A program made the position numbers and the translations under genes. Shown piece after piece: positions 18,120 through 28,069 of a DNA stretch of 64,000 nucleotides. Numbering within the stretch: the stretch's first letter is position 1; every line of letters begins with the position of its first letter. Below the pieces are notes generated by a model, which worked only from the letters and a program-made list of their open reading frames with translations, did no database searches and was not told where the DNA came from. Origin of the DNA: Maribacter thermophilus (GTDB taxonomy: Bacteria; Bacteroidota; Bacteroidia; Flavobacteriales; Flavobacteriaceae). The DNA is taken from assembly GCF_001020565.1 (NCBI RefSeq), contig NZ_LDAS01000001.1, forward strand, positions 1,394,766-1,458,765. The letters are read 5' to 3'.

Positions 18120-20729
18120 TTATGGTATTTTAACGAGTTCTCTATAAACATCCTTAACATCCAATCTAAAGAACATGGTACTGTTCTTTTGATTTGTAGT
18201 ACCGTAATCGGTACTCACGGTTATTTTTAAATAGGTAGCCAACCCTGATTTGTTACCCCTATAATTGGAGTTTATTTGCCAAGATTCCTCATTACCATAT
18301 ATAAAGAAATCTTTGCTGGTGTAACCTCTGGACACAAGACTTTCTTTGGCTTCGCCATCCCTCTCGTTGGACCAATCGCTTACATTGTTATCCGAAGAGA
18401 TAAATTGAAAATCCAACACTGCGGAATCGTCGTTCCATTCCAGCAAAATTCTTGTTTTGCGCTCCTCTTCCATCATGTTGCCCAAAGGGAAACTTACTTT
18501 CTCCTCTGGAATATCGAGCAATGACTTTATCTCAGAGTTCATTACATTTTGGAGGGCATCGGGCGGTTTCGAAAAATAACCCTCTTTTAAAAGGTTAAAA
18601 CACCGACCGTACAACCCCATTCCTTTTTCTTCTTGCTTATTAAGAACGTATGCATGGGCCAAATCTCTATATGATTCCATCGAATTTGATTTCTGCGTCA
18701 AAATTCGTTTATAAAGATCCACCGACAGATCAAATCTTTCATTTTTGTCCAAAACAAAGGCCAATGCCTTTAAGTAGTTGACATCTCTAGGAAAACGATC
18801 AAAAGCACCCTCTATCAATCTCTCGGTAAAAGTTTCACTCTCCCAAAATTCAAGAAAATAGTTAATGGCATCTACATTAAAATTAGGATTGGAGCCATAT
18901 TTAGGTTCGTAGGTATTATAGATATCTTGTGCTTGGGCAAAATTTGTGGAACCATAAAGCTCTTGCAAAAAATCTGGCCAATTACGTCGGGCCTCCTCTT
19001 CCGTTATAGCTTCTGATGCCACGGTTCGGGTAATACCAATACCTGCTCCATTTTTTGGATTATTACCACCAGAAGCACTAGATTTTGTATTGATTATGAT
19101 TACACCACCAGCCCCTATAGAACCATATTTGGCCACTGCCGACAGCCCTGATAAAATAGCAATACGCTTAATTTGCGAGACATCGAGAAAGCTAGGAAAC
19201 CCCTCTACAATAAGACCATCAATTTCATAAGCCGCAGGGATAGGGTTACTTGTACCACCTTGCCTTAAATAAATTTCGGTAGACCCATCTAGATTATCCG
19301 TAGACAACATACTTAAACCAGAAACCTTGCCCCTTAACAAGTTGCCCAATGTAGTGGCCCCACTGGTAAAGTCGGACTCATCCAAAATTTTCAAAGAGAC
19401 CCCAGAAGTTTCTTTATCAAAAATTCCGAAAGAAGTCTTTATAATTCCCTTATCCTCATTATACTGAGCCAACAATTCTTCTTGCGTTCTTTTTCCTTTA
19501 GATGATGCCGTCACCGTCACCCCATCTAGATTCACTACTTTTTCCTGTAAAGAAACATTTATGGCATATGATGTTTCCAGCACTTTTCTTTTTTCCTTTT
19601 CTAAAAACAAATGGCTAAACTCCAGCTCATCGTTCACTTTGGCCCTTATGGTATACCTGCCCTTCTCATCGGTAAACGCAACTTCACCTGTCATAAGATT
19701 CTGAACCTGTGCTTTGACAATGGGTTCCCCTTCTTTAAAAACAAAGCCACCGACCTGTTTTTTGTTTTTACCCATGGTATTTAACAGTTGTTCTTCTGTG
19801 TAATCAATGACCAAAGTTTCATCCATGTCCGTATCGTCTTCGTCGTCATCCAATAGTGTAGTACTCACAAAATAAGTCAAAGCATCTTTAGAATATCTTT
19901 TCCACTCCCCTTGGCTTGTATATCTTCTATAAGAAACCCCAGGAGTATCGTCACCGGCCAATATAAGACCGATCTGCGAACCATATACCTTTAATAGCTC
20001 TATACCTATGCTAAAATCGTTTTGTACTACAATGTTATAAGGCACAAGGTCTACCCCTACTTTGCCCACCTTAGTTTTAAGGGTATAAAGAATATTCTGG
20101 TTGGTAATCTTCTTCTCTGGATATTTAGTAGTTCCATCATATACGTTTATCCGTATCAAAAGACTATCGGAGGTATTTTCTAAAACGTAAAAATAGAAGG
20201 CCTTTAGTTGCCTACTTTTCTTGTTCACGTTAATTTTGGTCACCAATTCACCTCCCAAGGCCCCATCACCTTCCCACGAACCATTTTTTAATTGACCAAC
20301 ATAAGAATAGCCGACAATTTTATCATTTTTGCTCCTACGTTTTCTTTTGCGGCTACTTAAAACAACTTCATTAAGGCTTACAACCTCTGGCTCTAATTTT
20401 ATTTCTAGAGGTTTGGCACCTTGCCCTTGTACCTCTAAAAATGGCAATCTATAGTCTTTATAGGCCAACGAAGAAACCTTTAAAGTATCGGAAGATGATA
20501 ATTTAGACGCGTCAAAAGAAAAATTGAAAGAACCATCCTCTTCCGAAACCGTACCCAAACCTTTATTTACGAAACCCATATTTACATACGGCAGGGGAAG
20601 CCCTGTATCGGCATCTAAAACCACCCCTTTAAAAATTGTTTGAGAGAACAAATTCTGGAATAGCAAAAAGAAACAAAACCATACAATAACAACAAGGGTC
20701 CTTTTTAAAACAAAATTTAGATCCCTCAT
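18120..20729 (-). CDS. Carboxypeptidase-regulatory / TonB plug protein without a barrel
   Basis: An 869-residue exported protein. It opens with an N-terminal hydrophobic signal (about 10-30, ending LFSQ) and a regulatory-like beta-sandwich (about 32-115, GVVLDADTGLPLPYVNM). A folded segment of about 200 residues follows, then a second regulatory-like domain (about 322-400, GFVFKEGEPIVKAQVQNLMTGEVAF). A TonB-receptor plug domain comes next (about 437-552, LGNLLRGKVSGLSML ... GAGGVIIINTKS). The rest is a TPR-like helical part (about 640-730) and a C-terminal beta domain. A 700-residue barrel is missing, so it cannot itself be a transporter. It lies upstream of the M24 peptidase gene only by position (minus strand, 73 bases beyond that gene's stop). 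Confidence 0.75.
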   Translation of the reverse strand: MRDLNFVLKRTLVVIVWFCFFLLFQNLFSQTIFKGVVLDADTGLPLPYVNMGFVNKGLGTVSEEDGSFNFSFDASKLSSSDTLKVSSLAYKDYRLPFLEVQGQGAKPLEIKLEPEVVSLNEVVLSSRKRKRRSKNDKIVGYSYVGQLKNGSWEGDGALGGELVTKINVNKKSRQLKAFYFYVLENTSDSLLIRINVYDGTTKYPEKKITNQNILYTLKTKVGKVGVDLVPYNIVVQNDFSIGIELLKVYGSQIGLILAGDDTPGVSYRRYTSQGEWKRYSKDALTYFVSTTLLDDDEDDTDMDETLVIDYTEEQLLNTMGKNKKQVGGFVFKEGEPIVKAQVQNLMTGEVAFTDEKGRYTIRAKVNDELEFSHLFLEKEKRKVLETSYAINVSLQEKVVNLDGVTVTASSKGKRTQEELLAQYNEDKGIIKTSFGIFDKETSGVSLKILDESDFTSGATTLGNLLRGKVSGLSMLSTDNLDGSTEIYLRQGGTSNPIPAAYEIDGLIVEGFPSFLDVSQIKRIAILSGLSAVAKYGSIGAGGVIIINTKSSASGGNNPKNGAGIGITRTVASEAITEEEARRNWPDFLQELYGSTNFAQAQDIYNTYEPKYGSNPNFNVDAINYFLEFWESETFTERLIEGAFDRFPRDVNYLKALAFVLDKNERFDLSVDLYKRILTQKSNSMESYRDLAHAYVLNKQEEKGMGLYGRCFNLLKEGYFSKPPDALQNVMNSEIKSLLDIPEEKVSFPLGNMMEEERKTRILLEWNDDSAVLDFQFISSDNNVSDWSNERDGEAKESLVSRGYTSKDFFIYGNEESWQINSNYRGNKSGLATYLKITVSTDYGTTNQKNSTMFFRLDVKDVYRELVKIP

Positions 20730-20802
20730 AAAAGAAGTAGTTTTATTAATGGTTAGAATGTTTCTTTATAAAACCATTGACCCTATACTATTGGGTATCG
20801 GT

Positions 20803-22149
20803 TTAATTTCCTTGATGGTCTTTTACCCTTGGTATCAGCAAAAGTTCCGTTTGTCTACCATTTACATATCTAAATCCGTCTTCACCATAAAAGCCTGCCT
20901 CTTCCAGCATAATACGAATATCTCTTTTCCATTCTGGAATGTTGATGGTCGTATTTAATTCTATGGCGTAAACGGTATTGGGGTTTAACGGATAGTTTTC
21001 CCCATCATCTTTCATAACACCGCCTTGCGAATCCCACATACCAATAGTAGTACCTGCAGAATGTCCGTACATCCCCAACGGATGCGTATATATTGCAGGC
21101 CTTAGTCCGGCCGCTTTTGCTTCTTTAAGCGATTTTGCCAAGATTTCATTTCCTGTTCTACCCTTAATCATATTAGTGGTAAGAAAATCTTGCACCCTGT
21201 TACCATCTTTAAGTCCGTTGACCAAAAAATCAGGAGCGGATTTCTCTTCTGGTTTTAACACATAGGCGAGTTCTTGACAGTCGGTATTTAATCGCAGATA
21301 GGTAATACCAAAATCGCAATGTAATAAGTCTCCTGGCAAAATTACCGTATCTTCCGGTCTGCCAGAAAATGAATACAGATGACCGACCAACTCTTCTTTA
21401 GAACGCTGAACGTCCACTGTAGGATGAAACCAGGTCTCCAAACCTAAATCTGTTACTTTCTGACGCATCCACCATTCTACATCGGATGTGGTGGTTATAC
21501 CGGGAGTAATCACTTTTTCAGAAAAAGCCTCTGCAATAATATCGTGTGTAATATCTACCAACTGATTATATATGACCATTTCGCGGGCTGTTCTGGTCTC
21601 TATCCACCGAACGGCCAATTGCTCTGCCGAAACAACTTTAGCACTATATTTTTTTGGAAGGTACCTCATAAACTCATCATAATCGGTCTTATCCAAACCA
21701 TCGGCTATATTGTGATCCTTAGAAAAATTTAATCCTATCTTCTTCGGATTTCTTTCGGTTATCAATTCCATCAAGCGCTTCCACTGATCGGGCTCTTTCT
21801 CCTTATCCCAGGCAGATTTAATATTTTTTCCAACATTGTAACGGGCCACGGCCAGTTTTTCGATACTGTTCTTCTCTTTGTTTCTGTAAAAAAGCAAGAT
21901 GGTTCTTCTACGGGCATTTAGCCATGTTGCAGGCAACATAGTACGTATTACAGGGTCCTCGTTATATTCCCTTGAAATTACGATCCACATATCTATATCG
22001 GCCGCGTCCATCAAACCTGGCAACAGATTATTAAAACGGTCGTCCAATATCTCATCTATTACCGTTGCCCTTTCCCGTTCATCTAAAATATACTGGGCAT
22101 TACTACTGATGTAAGACAACAAAACCAAAAGAAAAACCGCTTTTTTCAT
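20803..22149 (-). CDS. Exported M24-family metallopeptidase (Xaa-Pro aminopeptidase-like)
   Basis: 448 residues with signal peptide MKKAVFLLVLLSYISSNAQ. The creatinase-like N-terminal domain spans roughly residues 25-200 and a pita-bread catalytic domain follows. Expected metal ligands can be placed: Asp in LLHCDFG, Asp in RLNTDCQE, His in THPLGMYGHSAG, Glu in YAIELNTTINIP and Glu in RIMLEEAGFYG. Members remove N-terminal residues ahead of proline in peptides; here it would act in the periplasm. It is the last gene of a minus-strand run menC - CPBP - menE - M24, 38 bases after menE, perhaps co-transcribed but unrelated in function. Confidence 0.85.
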   Translation of the reverse strand: MKKAVFLLVLLSYISSNAQYILDERERATVIDEILDDRFNNLLPGLMDAADIDMWIVISREYNEDPVIRTMLPATWLNARRRTILLFYRNKEKNSIEKLAVARYNVGKNIKSAWDKEKEPDQWKRLMELITERNPKKIGLNFSKDHNIADGLDKTDYDEFMRYLPKKYSAKVVSAEQLAVRWIETRTAREMVIYNQLVDITHDIIAEAFSEKVITPGITTTSDVEWWMRQKVTDLGLETWFHPTVDVQRSKEELVGHLYSFSGRPEDTVILPGDLLHCDFGITYLRLNTDCQELAYVLKPEEKSAPDFLVNGLKDGNRVQDFLTTNMIKGRTGNEILAKSLKEAKAAGLRPAIYTHPLGMYGHSAGTTIGMWDSQGGVMKDDGENYPLNPNTVYAIELNTTINIPEWKRDIRIMLEEAGFYGEDGFRYVNGRQTELLLIPRVKDHQGN

Positions 22150-22187
22150 AAACCTAATGTATTTAATTTGAATAAGATTACTGCTTT

Positions 22188-23282
22188 TTAAGGTTTATCC
22201 AAAACCATTTGCAAACATTTTTTTCTTTGCACCTTTCCATTATTGGTTTTCGCAAATTTACTTAGGTAATAAACTTCTTTGGGTAGCTCGTATTTACCCA
22301 GTTCTTTCATAGACGAAAAATCGTAATTATGCGTTACTTCGCCTTCAATAATCAAAACCAGTTTTTGACCCAAAACGCCATCTGGAACTCCAGTTACAAA
22401 AAAGGGTTTGTGAATATACAGGTCTAGTTTTTTCTCTATCGCCTCCGGATGTAATTTGACCCCTCCAGAATTGATAACATTATCATACCTTCCCAACCAT
22501 CTAAATTGCGTATCTGAAATAAGATCAACCACATCGTTCGTAACAATCGTTTCTTTCGAAACTTTTGGAGCCCTAATTACCAAGCATCCTCTTTTGTCTT
22601 GTGATAGGTATATCTCCGGCAATGCTTGAAAAAATTCATTGACATTATCCTCTTTAGAACGGTTCAGGCGCCTTACCGCTATGTGGGTAATGGTCTCGGT
22701 CATCCCATAGGTTTCAAAAACACCTGTATTTATGTTATCTAGCCTTTTAATAAGTTCTTGCGAAACAGCCGCCCCACCAACAATCAGTGTTTTTATTGCT
22801 GATAATTTATTGATAGATTTTTCGACCTGAAGCGGGATCATGGCACAAAAATCAAAAGTCTTGTCCAATTTCCCTAAAGGGTCCGAACCAGGTGGTACCA
22901 TATAAATATTAAGTCCTAGTACCATGGCCCTGACCAGCATCATTTTTCCGGCTATATAATCGCACGGCAAACAAAGTAAAGCGGTATCACCCTGTTTAAT
23001 TTTAAAATAAGCACCCGTAGCAAGAGCACTATTGATCATATGTTCTTTTAATAGTGGAATTACTTTAGGTACTCCTGTAGAACCAGAAGTTTGCACATTA
23101 AGGCATTCACGACCGTCTATCCAATTTAAAAGAAAATCACCAATACTTTTTTGATACTCTTCACCTTCTTTGATAAAACTATAGGCTATTTCGGTTAAAT
23201 CGCCTACAGAAACCCTTTTACCATCGACACGAAATTCTGGGTGTACAGATGCAACAAACATGCTATTGATCTTTAACGCCAT
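22188..23282 (-). CDS. menE: o-Succinylbenzoate-CoA ligase-type AMP-binding protein (MenE)
   Basis: Activates o-succinylbenzoate with ATP and CoA in menaquinone synthesis. The 364-residue protein is shorter than classical MenE, as is usual in Flavobacteriia. It keeps the adenylation core: the P-loop TSGSTGVPKVIPL (about 66), the FETYGMTETITHIAVR motif, and GRYDNVINSGGVKLHPEAIE at the hinge, with a C-terminal NGKVQRKK holding the catalytic lysine. Its first 20 bases overlap the end of the CPBP gene, so translation is probably coupled. The nearby menC gene supports the MenE call over other acyl-CoA ligases. Confidence 0.85.
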   Translation of the reverse strand: MALKINSMFVASVHPEFRVDGKRVSVGDLTEIAYSFIKEGEEYQKSIGDFLLNWIDGRECLNVQTSGSTGVPKVIPLLKEHMINSALATGAYFKIKQGDTALLCLPCDYIAGKMMLVRAMVLGLNIYMVPPGSDPLGKLDKTFDFCAMIPLQVEKSINKLSAIKTLIVGGAAVSQELIKRLDNINTGVFETYGMTETITHIAVRRLNRSKEDNVNEFFQALPEIYLSQDKRGCLVIRAPKVSKETIVTNDVVDLISDTQFRWLGRYDNVINSGGVKLHPEAIEKKLDLYIHKPFFVTGVPDGVLGQKLVLIIEGEVTHNYDFSSMKELGKYELPKEVYYLSKFAKTNNGKVQRKKCLQMVLDKP

Positions 23283-24216
23283 TTAAATAGGCCTCTTTCG
23301 ACAAAACTTTTCCTGTTAACCTCCCTTTCCAATTAGTCCATTTATATTTTTTAGAAAAGAAAAATAGCAGTATTGGAAAGACAACGAATACAGGAACCAA
23401 GACATCCCATCCTAGCACCGGATCCGAAACATCTGTATAGAGAGAGTTTGTTTGAAAAGCGGTCCAATCGGCAGTTACCAATAAAGCCGCCGTTAAATTA
23501 TTGGCCGCATGAAAGCCCAAAGCCAACTCTAGGCCTTCATCCATCAACGTGAGTATTCCAAGAAAAAAACCGGTACCCACATAGAAGATCAAGATACCAT
23601 AGCCCAGTTTTTGAACTTCTGGATTAAAAATGTGCATCATTCCAAAAAGAACCGAAGTAAAAATTAAGGGAAACCATCTATTTTTGGTCAAAATACCCAA
23701 GCCCTGCATCATATACCCCCTCATAAAATACTCTTCCATACTTGTTTGGATGGGAATCATAAGAATCGCTACCACTGCCAATGTAAGAAATGGCACCAGA
23801 TTAAATTGGAACACATAATCTTCGGGTGAAAGAAAAATATCTATGAAAATGAATATTATCGAGATAACGGCCCACAAAGAAAAGGAGAAGGCAACTCGAC
23901 CCCAATCTACCTTTTTTCTAGAGGTGGTCAACGATTTTATGGATTGTTTGTGCACAAATTTCACATAAAGAAACAAAAAGACGAGCCCTATAGCGAAGGT
24001 CAATAACATAAAAAACAAAAAAGTATTGGAACCTAAAACTTCTGACATTGCGCCCATATCACCACTGGCCAAAACCGACATGGCGTCACCTTTCATTATT
24101 AAGGCCACTATTAACGGGATGGCTCCAAAAACCTGCCATGCACCAAAAACAACGAAGACCCCCAGAACATACCTCCAACTATCACTTAAACCTTTGTACG
24201 CCTGTTCTATATACAT
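23263..24216 (-). CDS. CPBP intramembrane protease-family membrane protein
   Basis: A 317-residue polytopic inner-membrane protein with about eight hydrophobic spans. The CPBP/Abi glutamic protease motifs are all present: EEYFMRG (EExxxR), FGMMH (FxxxH) and HAANN (HxxxN), which are the presumed catalytic residues inside the membrane. The C-terminus is charged. Substrates are unknown; relatives process prenylated or lipid-linked proteins or peptides. It overlaps menC by 10 bases and menE by 20 bases, so it is embedded in the menaquinone operon and translated with it. Whether it has any role in quinone metabolism is unknown. Confidence 0.87.
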   Translation of the reverse strand: MYIEQAYKGLSDSWRYVLGVFVVFGAWQVFGAIPLIVALIMKGDAMSVLASGDMGAMSEVLGSNTFLFFMLLTFAIGLVFLFLYVKFVHKQSIKSLTTSRKKVDWGRVAFSFSLWAVISIIFIFIDIFLSPEDYVFQFNLVPFLTLAVVAILMIPIQTSMEEYFMRGYMMQGLGILTKNRWFPLIFTSVLFGMMHIFNPEVQKLGYGILIFYVGTGFFLGILTLMDEGLELALGFHAANNLTAALLVTADWTAFQTNSLYTDVSDPVLGWDVLVPVFVVFPILLFFFSKKYKWTNWKGRLTGKVLSKEAYLNGVKDQ

Positions 24217-25259
24217 AAACTATCTATTAAATTTTTATTCCACTCTATAGAGCTGTTGTAATACAGCCCCCCATTATTCACCTCTAAAGGACAGTCAAAA
24301 TTGTTCGTGAACAAAGACCCCGTTCCTAGGCCCTGAGGCATTTTATTACCAAGCGTGGCCGTCCATTGTGCTATGGCATTTAAACCGATATTGCTTTCAA
24401 GGGCACTCGTAATCCACCATCCTGCGCCACATTTTTCAGCCAGAGCGATCCACTCCTCACTTCCTTTAAAACCACCGACCAAACTAGGTTTTAAAATAAT
24501 ATACTGTGGTTTAATCGTTAGTAGCAATTCCTCCTTTTTAGTTACATCTACCACACCAATTAATTCCTCGTCCAAAGCAATAGGCAACGGCGTTTCTTCA
24601 CATAATCGTTGCATTGCCTTCCAATTTCCTTGTTTTATGGGCTGTTCGATAGAATGTAAATCAAATTCCGCCAAAGCCTTTAATTTATCCAATGCTTCGT
24701 CATGCTTAAAGGCCCCATTGGCATCTACCCTTAATTCAATTTCACTTTTCGAAAACTCTTTTCTGATGGCTTCCAAGAGCTTTAGCTCATCGTTAAAATT
24801 AATGGCCCCTATTTTCATTTTTATACAAGAAAAGCCTTGATCGATCTTCTCCCTTATCTGAGACCTCATAAAATCGTAGCTCCCCATCCAAATAAGTCCG
24901 TTGATATAAATTGGTTCTTTTGAGGTTAAAAAAGGGGAAGAAAAAAGCCGAAAAGGATCTTGGGCACTTAAAGACAAAAATGCTTGTTCCAATCCGAATT
25001 GTATACTCGGAAAATCTTTTAATTGGGGAAGTAGGGCCTCTAACCCCAAATCAATATTCTTCACTACCCAATTACATTTTTCTTCATAGCCGGGAACATC
25101 GTCATAACTAAGCCCTCGAAAAAGACCACACTCACCTATTCCGAAACGGTCGTTCTCCCTTAAAACAACAAACCATGTCTCCTTAGTTCTTAACACCCCT
25201 CTAGAGGTGCCACTGGGTCTCTTAAAATCGAGTAAGTACTTTTTAAAAGTTACATTCAT
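24207..25259 (-). CDS. menC: o-Succinylbenzoate synthase (MenC), enolase superfamily
   Basis: Dehydrates SHCHC to o-succinylbenzoate in menaquinone synthesis. The enolase-superfamily barrel residues are readable: the KxK pair in CIKMKIG, metal ligands Asp in LRVDANG, Glu in SIEQPIK and Asp in IALDEELIG, and the opposing Lys in IILKPSLVGG. The N-terminal capping domain begins FKRPSGTSRGVL, typical of Bacteroidota MenC. I start at ATG 25259 (MNVTFKKYLLD); the frame extends to a TTG at 25271 with no better evidence. It is the first gene of the overlapping menC-CPBP-menE set and is divergent from the SDR gene. Confidence 0.9.
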   Translation of the reverse strand: MNVTFKKYLLDFKRPSGTSRGVLRTKETWFVVLRENDRFGIGECGLFRGLSYDDVPGYEEKCNWVVKNIDLGLEALLPQLKDFPSIQFGLEQAFLSLSAQDPFRLFSSPFLTSKEPIYINGLIWMGSYDFMRSQIREKIDQGFSCIKMKIGAINFNDELKLLEAIRKEFSKSEIELRVDANGAFKHDEALDKLKALAEFDLHSIEQPIKQGNWKAMQRLCEETPLPIALDEELIGVVDVTKKEELLLTIKPQYIILKPSLVGGFKGSEEWIALAEKCGAGWWITSALESNIGLNAIAQWTATLGNKMPQGLGTGSLFTNNFDCPLEVNNGGLYYNSSIEWNKNLIDSLCI

Positions 25260-25304
25260 AGAATCGTTCAAATTTAGCTATATTTTGATACTCAATAAAC
25301 AATT

Positions 25305-26099
25305 ATGAAAAGTATAAAAGATAAAATAATCTGGATCACCGGAGCCTCTTCGGGCATCGGTGAAGAACTATCTTACCAATTAAATGAACAAGGATGCAAA
25401 TTAATTATATCCGCAAGAAGGGAAAAGGAACTGAACAGGGTCAAGAACAATTGCACAGCCCCCAAAAATGTTTCCGTTCTTCCATTAGACCTTGGCAATT
25501 TTGAACAACTTGAAAACATGCCGGAAAAGGCCGTTTCTTTCTATGGTAAAATAGATATTCTTATCAATAATGGAGGTATTAGCCAACGATCTCTCATTAC
25601 AGACACCAAATTTGAAGTTTACCAACAAATGATGAATATTAATTATCTGGGTACGATAAAGTTAACCATGCAAACATTGCCTTATTTCACAAGGCAAAAA
25701 AGCGGTCATTTTGTCACGGTTACCAGTTTAATGGGTAAATTTTCGTCGCCTTATCGTTCTGGTTACTGCGGTGCCAAACATGCCCTTCACGGCTTCTTTG
25801 ATTCCCTTAGAATGGAGCATGAAAAAGACGGTATAGATGTTACCCTTATCTGCCCCGGTTTTATTCAGACCAACATCGCAAAAAATGCCCTTACGGGTGA
25901 CGGCAGTTTACAGAAAAAAGAAGACGATGCTACTAAAAACGGAATAACGGCACACCAATGTGCCAAGGAAATTATAAGAGCTGTTGAAAAGAAAAAATTC
26001 GAAGCGTATATTGGGGGCAAAGAAAAATACGGCGTTTATTTAAAACGTTTTTTTCCAAACCTACTTCATAAAACCGTTCTTAAAAGCAGCGTAAGATAA
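25305..26099 (+). CDS. Short-chain dehydrogenase/reductase
   Basis: A 264-residue NAD(P)-dependent oxidoreductase of the classical SDR family. Its cofactor loop is TGASSGIGEEL (about residues 12-22), followed by NNGGISQRS (variant of NNAG), catalytic Ser in VTSLMGKF, and the YxxxK pair in SGYCGAKHAL (about 155-159). It resembles the DHRS7-like subgroup, whose substrates are sterols, retinoids or unknown. It converges with the histidine kinase gene with two bases between the stop codons. Confidence 0.9.
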   Translation: MKSIKDKIIWITGASSGIGEELSYQLNEQGCKLIISARREKELNRVKNNCTAPKNVSVLPLDLGNFEQLENMPEKAVSFYGKIDILINNGGISQRSLITDTKFEVYQQMMNINYLGTIKLTMQTLPYFTRQKSGHFVTVTSLMGKFSSPYRSGYCGAKHALHGFFDSLRMEHEKDGIDVTLICPGFIQTNIAKNALTGDGSLQKKEDDATKNGITAHQCAKEIIRAVEKKKFEAYIGGKEKYGVYLKRFFPNLLHKTVLKSSVR

Positions 26100-26101
26100 C
26101 C

Positions 26102-28069
26102 TTATTTAAAATTGAACCAGAAACGAACTCCCTCTGTAGTCCTATCTGTGTTTAATGTGGTCTGCAGTTGGTTTGCCAACCTATTCATAAGCCTTATTCC
26201 CATAGAGGAATTAGCTCTCTCCTCCGTATCTTCCGGCAAGCCTACACCGTTGTCGGTATACTCGAAGAAGCCTTCTTGACCAGCTGTTTTTCTTAAATGA
26301 ATATAAATTTTCCCATTCTCCTCATCATGTGGAAATGCGTATTTAAAAGAGTTGGAAACCAATTCATTAAGAATAAGCCCAAATGGTATTGCCCTATCAA
26401 TATCGAGCTCAACACCTTCGGCATCTATGGTAATGTTGATATTATGTCCACCCTTTTTATAGACCGATTGTACACTATTGATCAAACTCTCTATATACCC
26501 CTGCATTTCTATCACCGAGAGATCATCGTTCTGATACAGTTTTTGATGGATCAAAGCCATAGCTTTTACCCTACTCTTTCCTTCTTCCAAAGCCACTATA
26601 GCAGCCTTGCTCCTGGTATTTTTTGTTTGCAGGCTCAATAAACTGGAAACCATCTGCAAGTTGTTTTTAACCCTATGGTGAATCTCTTTTAACAAAGAAT
26701 CTTTCTCTATCAGCGAATTCTCGATAAAGTGTTTCTGCTCTGCGATCAAGCGTTGGTTTTTGATACTTTTTAAATAGGCATATACCAAGCCCGCAAACCC
26801 CAACAAGGTAAATATCAAAGAGATAAAAACCAAGCTGATCCTTTCGTCCATTTCACTGATCTCGTTTCTAGATTTTTCAAGATCGGCTTTCTGCTCTTCC
26901 ATCATTTTACGGGAATACTCCAAATCTTGACTAAGAACTGACTCTAGCTGCTGACTTTTAATATTGGTCGCATTTACATCGAGGGAATCTCGTATCCTAT
27001 TATTACGTTTTAAGTAGTCAATGGCACTTTTGTAATCTCCGGTACGATCATAATAAGCGGCATACAATCTATTTTTCTTCAGCACGTTCTCGATCCGTAC
27101 TGGAGTAAGATCGTCACTTAGATAGTCCGTAGCCTTGTCATAATCGTTAAGTTGCAGATAACACTCTGCAATTTCTAAAGTATTCTCGACCAATTCAGTA
27201 GAAAATTTACCGGAATTATATTTTTTTATTGTTTCGATACTCTCCTCTAAATAAGGAATAGCTTCTTCGTACTCTTTTGACTGAACATGACATTTTCCAA
27301 TATTCCCCAATACTATCCCTTTTAGATAATTGGCCTCTACGATCTCGTTCTTTGTCTTAACCTTGATAACATCACTGAAATAGACATCTATCAATGCCTT
27401 TGCCTTGTTAAAATAGCTTAATGCCGTAGGTGTGGATTTGTCCAGCCTTAAATAGTTTCCAATATTGTTGTTATATATCGCTTGACCCAAAAAGTCGCCT
27501 TCATCAATGTTTTTCTTTTCCTCGGTCATGTAATCCGCCATGGCCTTTCTGTGCTGCCCTAGGCTAGAATATATATCATAGAAGGAAATATTGTTCGTTA
27601 TACCTATTTCACGCTTGTACCTTCTTACTTCAATTTGTTTATCGTACAACTCTAGCTTGGCATAATTGGAATCCATTAAGTCAAGTATTAAAGTCTTGAC
27701 CTTCATTTTAAAATCATCTATTCTATCATACAGTTCCTTGGCAATGGCCAAACTTTTCTCATAGTCCCCTAGGTCATAATAAATTTGGGACTGCATTAAT
27801 TGATAGTCTACGATGGCCGTGGAGTCGTTTTCCTTTTCAGCAGTATTTAAATAAATATTGACAGAATCCAACCAATCATATGCCGGATTCAACGTATATC
27901 GATTGCTGTTTCCAAAGAAAAATTCAGAACGAGTTTGAGAGTCGGGTAAATTTTGAAATTCTTGAAAATGATTTTCAAGCAAGGAATCAACTTCCTGCCC
28001 CTGCATCTTCATAGAAGACATAAGGAAACAAATCACCCCAAAAACTATTAACCCTAAGTGCTTTTTCAT
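26102..28069 (-). CDS. TPR sensor histidine kinase (HisKA_2 type)
   Basis: 655 residues. A signal peptide (about 1-24) leads into a periplasmic tetratricopeptide-like region (about 40-370), then a coiled segment and one membrane helix (ISLVFISLIFTLLGFAGLVYAY, about 408-430). The dimerisation/phosphoacceptor helix has EIHHRVKNNLQMVSSLLSLQ (phospho-His near 462). The ATPase domain contains LNELVSNSFKYAF and DNGVGLPE. It should autophosphorylate in response to an unknown periplasmic or protein-protein signal. The nearby LytTR regulator is the likely partner, although the two genes are 400 bases apart on the same strand, with repeated motifs in the gap. Confidence 0.9.
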   Translation of the reverse strand: MKKHLGLIVFGVICFLMSSMKMQGQEVDSLLENHFQEFQNLPDSQTRSEFFFGNSNRYTLNPAYDWLDSVNIYLNTAEKENDSTAIVDYQLMQSQIYYDLGDYEKSLAIAKELYDRIDDFKMKVKTLILDLMDSNYAKLELYDKQIEVRRYKREIGITNNISFYDIYSSLGQHRKAMADYMTEEKKNIDEGDFLGQAIYNNNIGNYLRLDKSTPTALSYFNKAKALIDVYFSDVIKVKTKNEIVEANYLKGIVLGNIGKCHVQSKEYEEAIPYLEESIETIKKYNSGKFSTELVENTLEIAECYLQLNDYDKATDYLSDDLTPVRIENVLKKNRLYAAYYDRTGDYKSAIDYLKRNNRIRDSLDVNATNIKSQQLESVLSQDLEYSRKMMEEQKADLEKSRNEISEMDERISLVFISLIFTLLGFAGLVYAYLKSIKNQRLIAEQKHFIENSLIEKDSLLKEIHHRVKNNLQMVSSLLSLQTKNTRSKAAIVALEEGKSRVKAMALIHQKLYQNDDLSVIEMQGYIESLINSVQSVYKKGGHNINITIDAEGVELDIDRAIPFGLILNELVSNSFKYAFPHDEENGKIYIHLRKTAGQEGFFEYTDNGVGLPEDTEERANSSMGIRLMNRLANQLQTTLNTDRTTEGVRFWFNFK

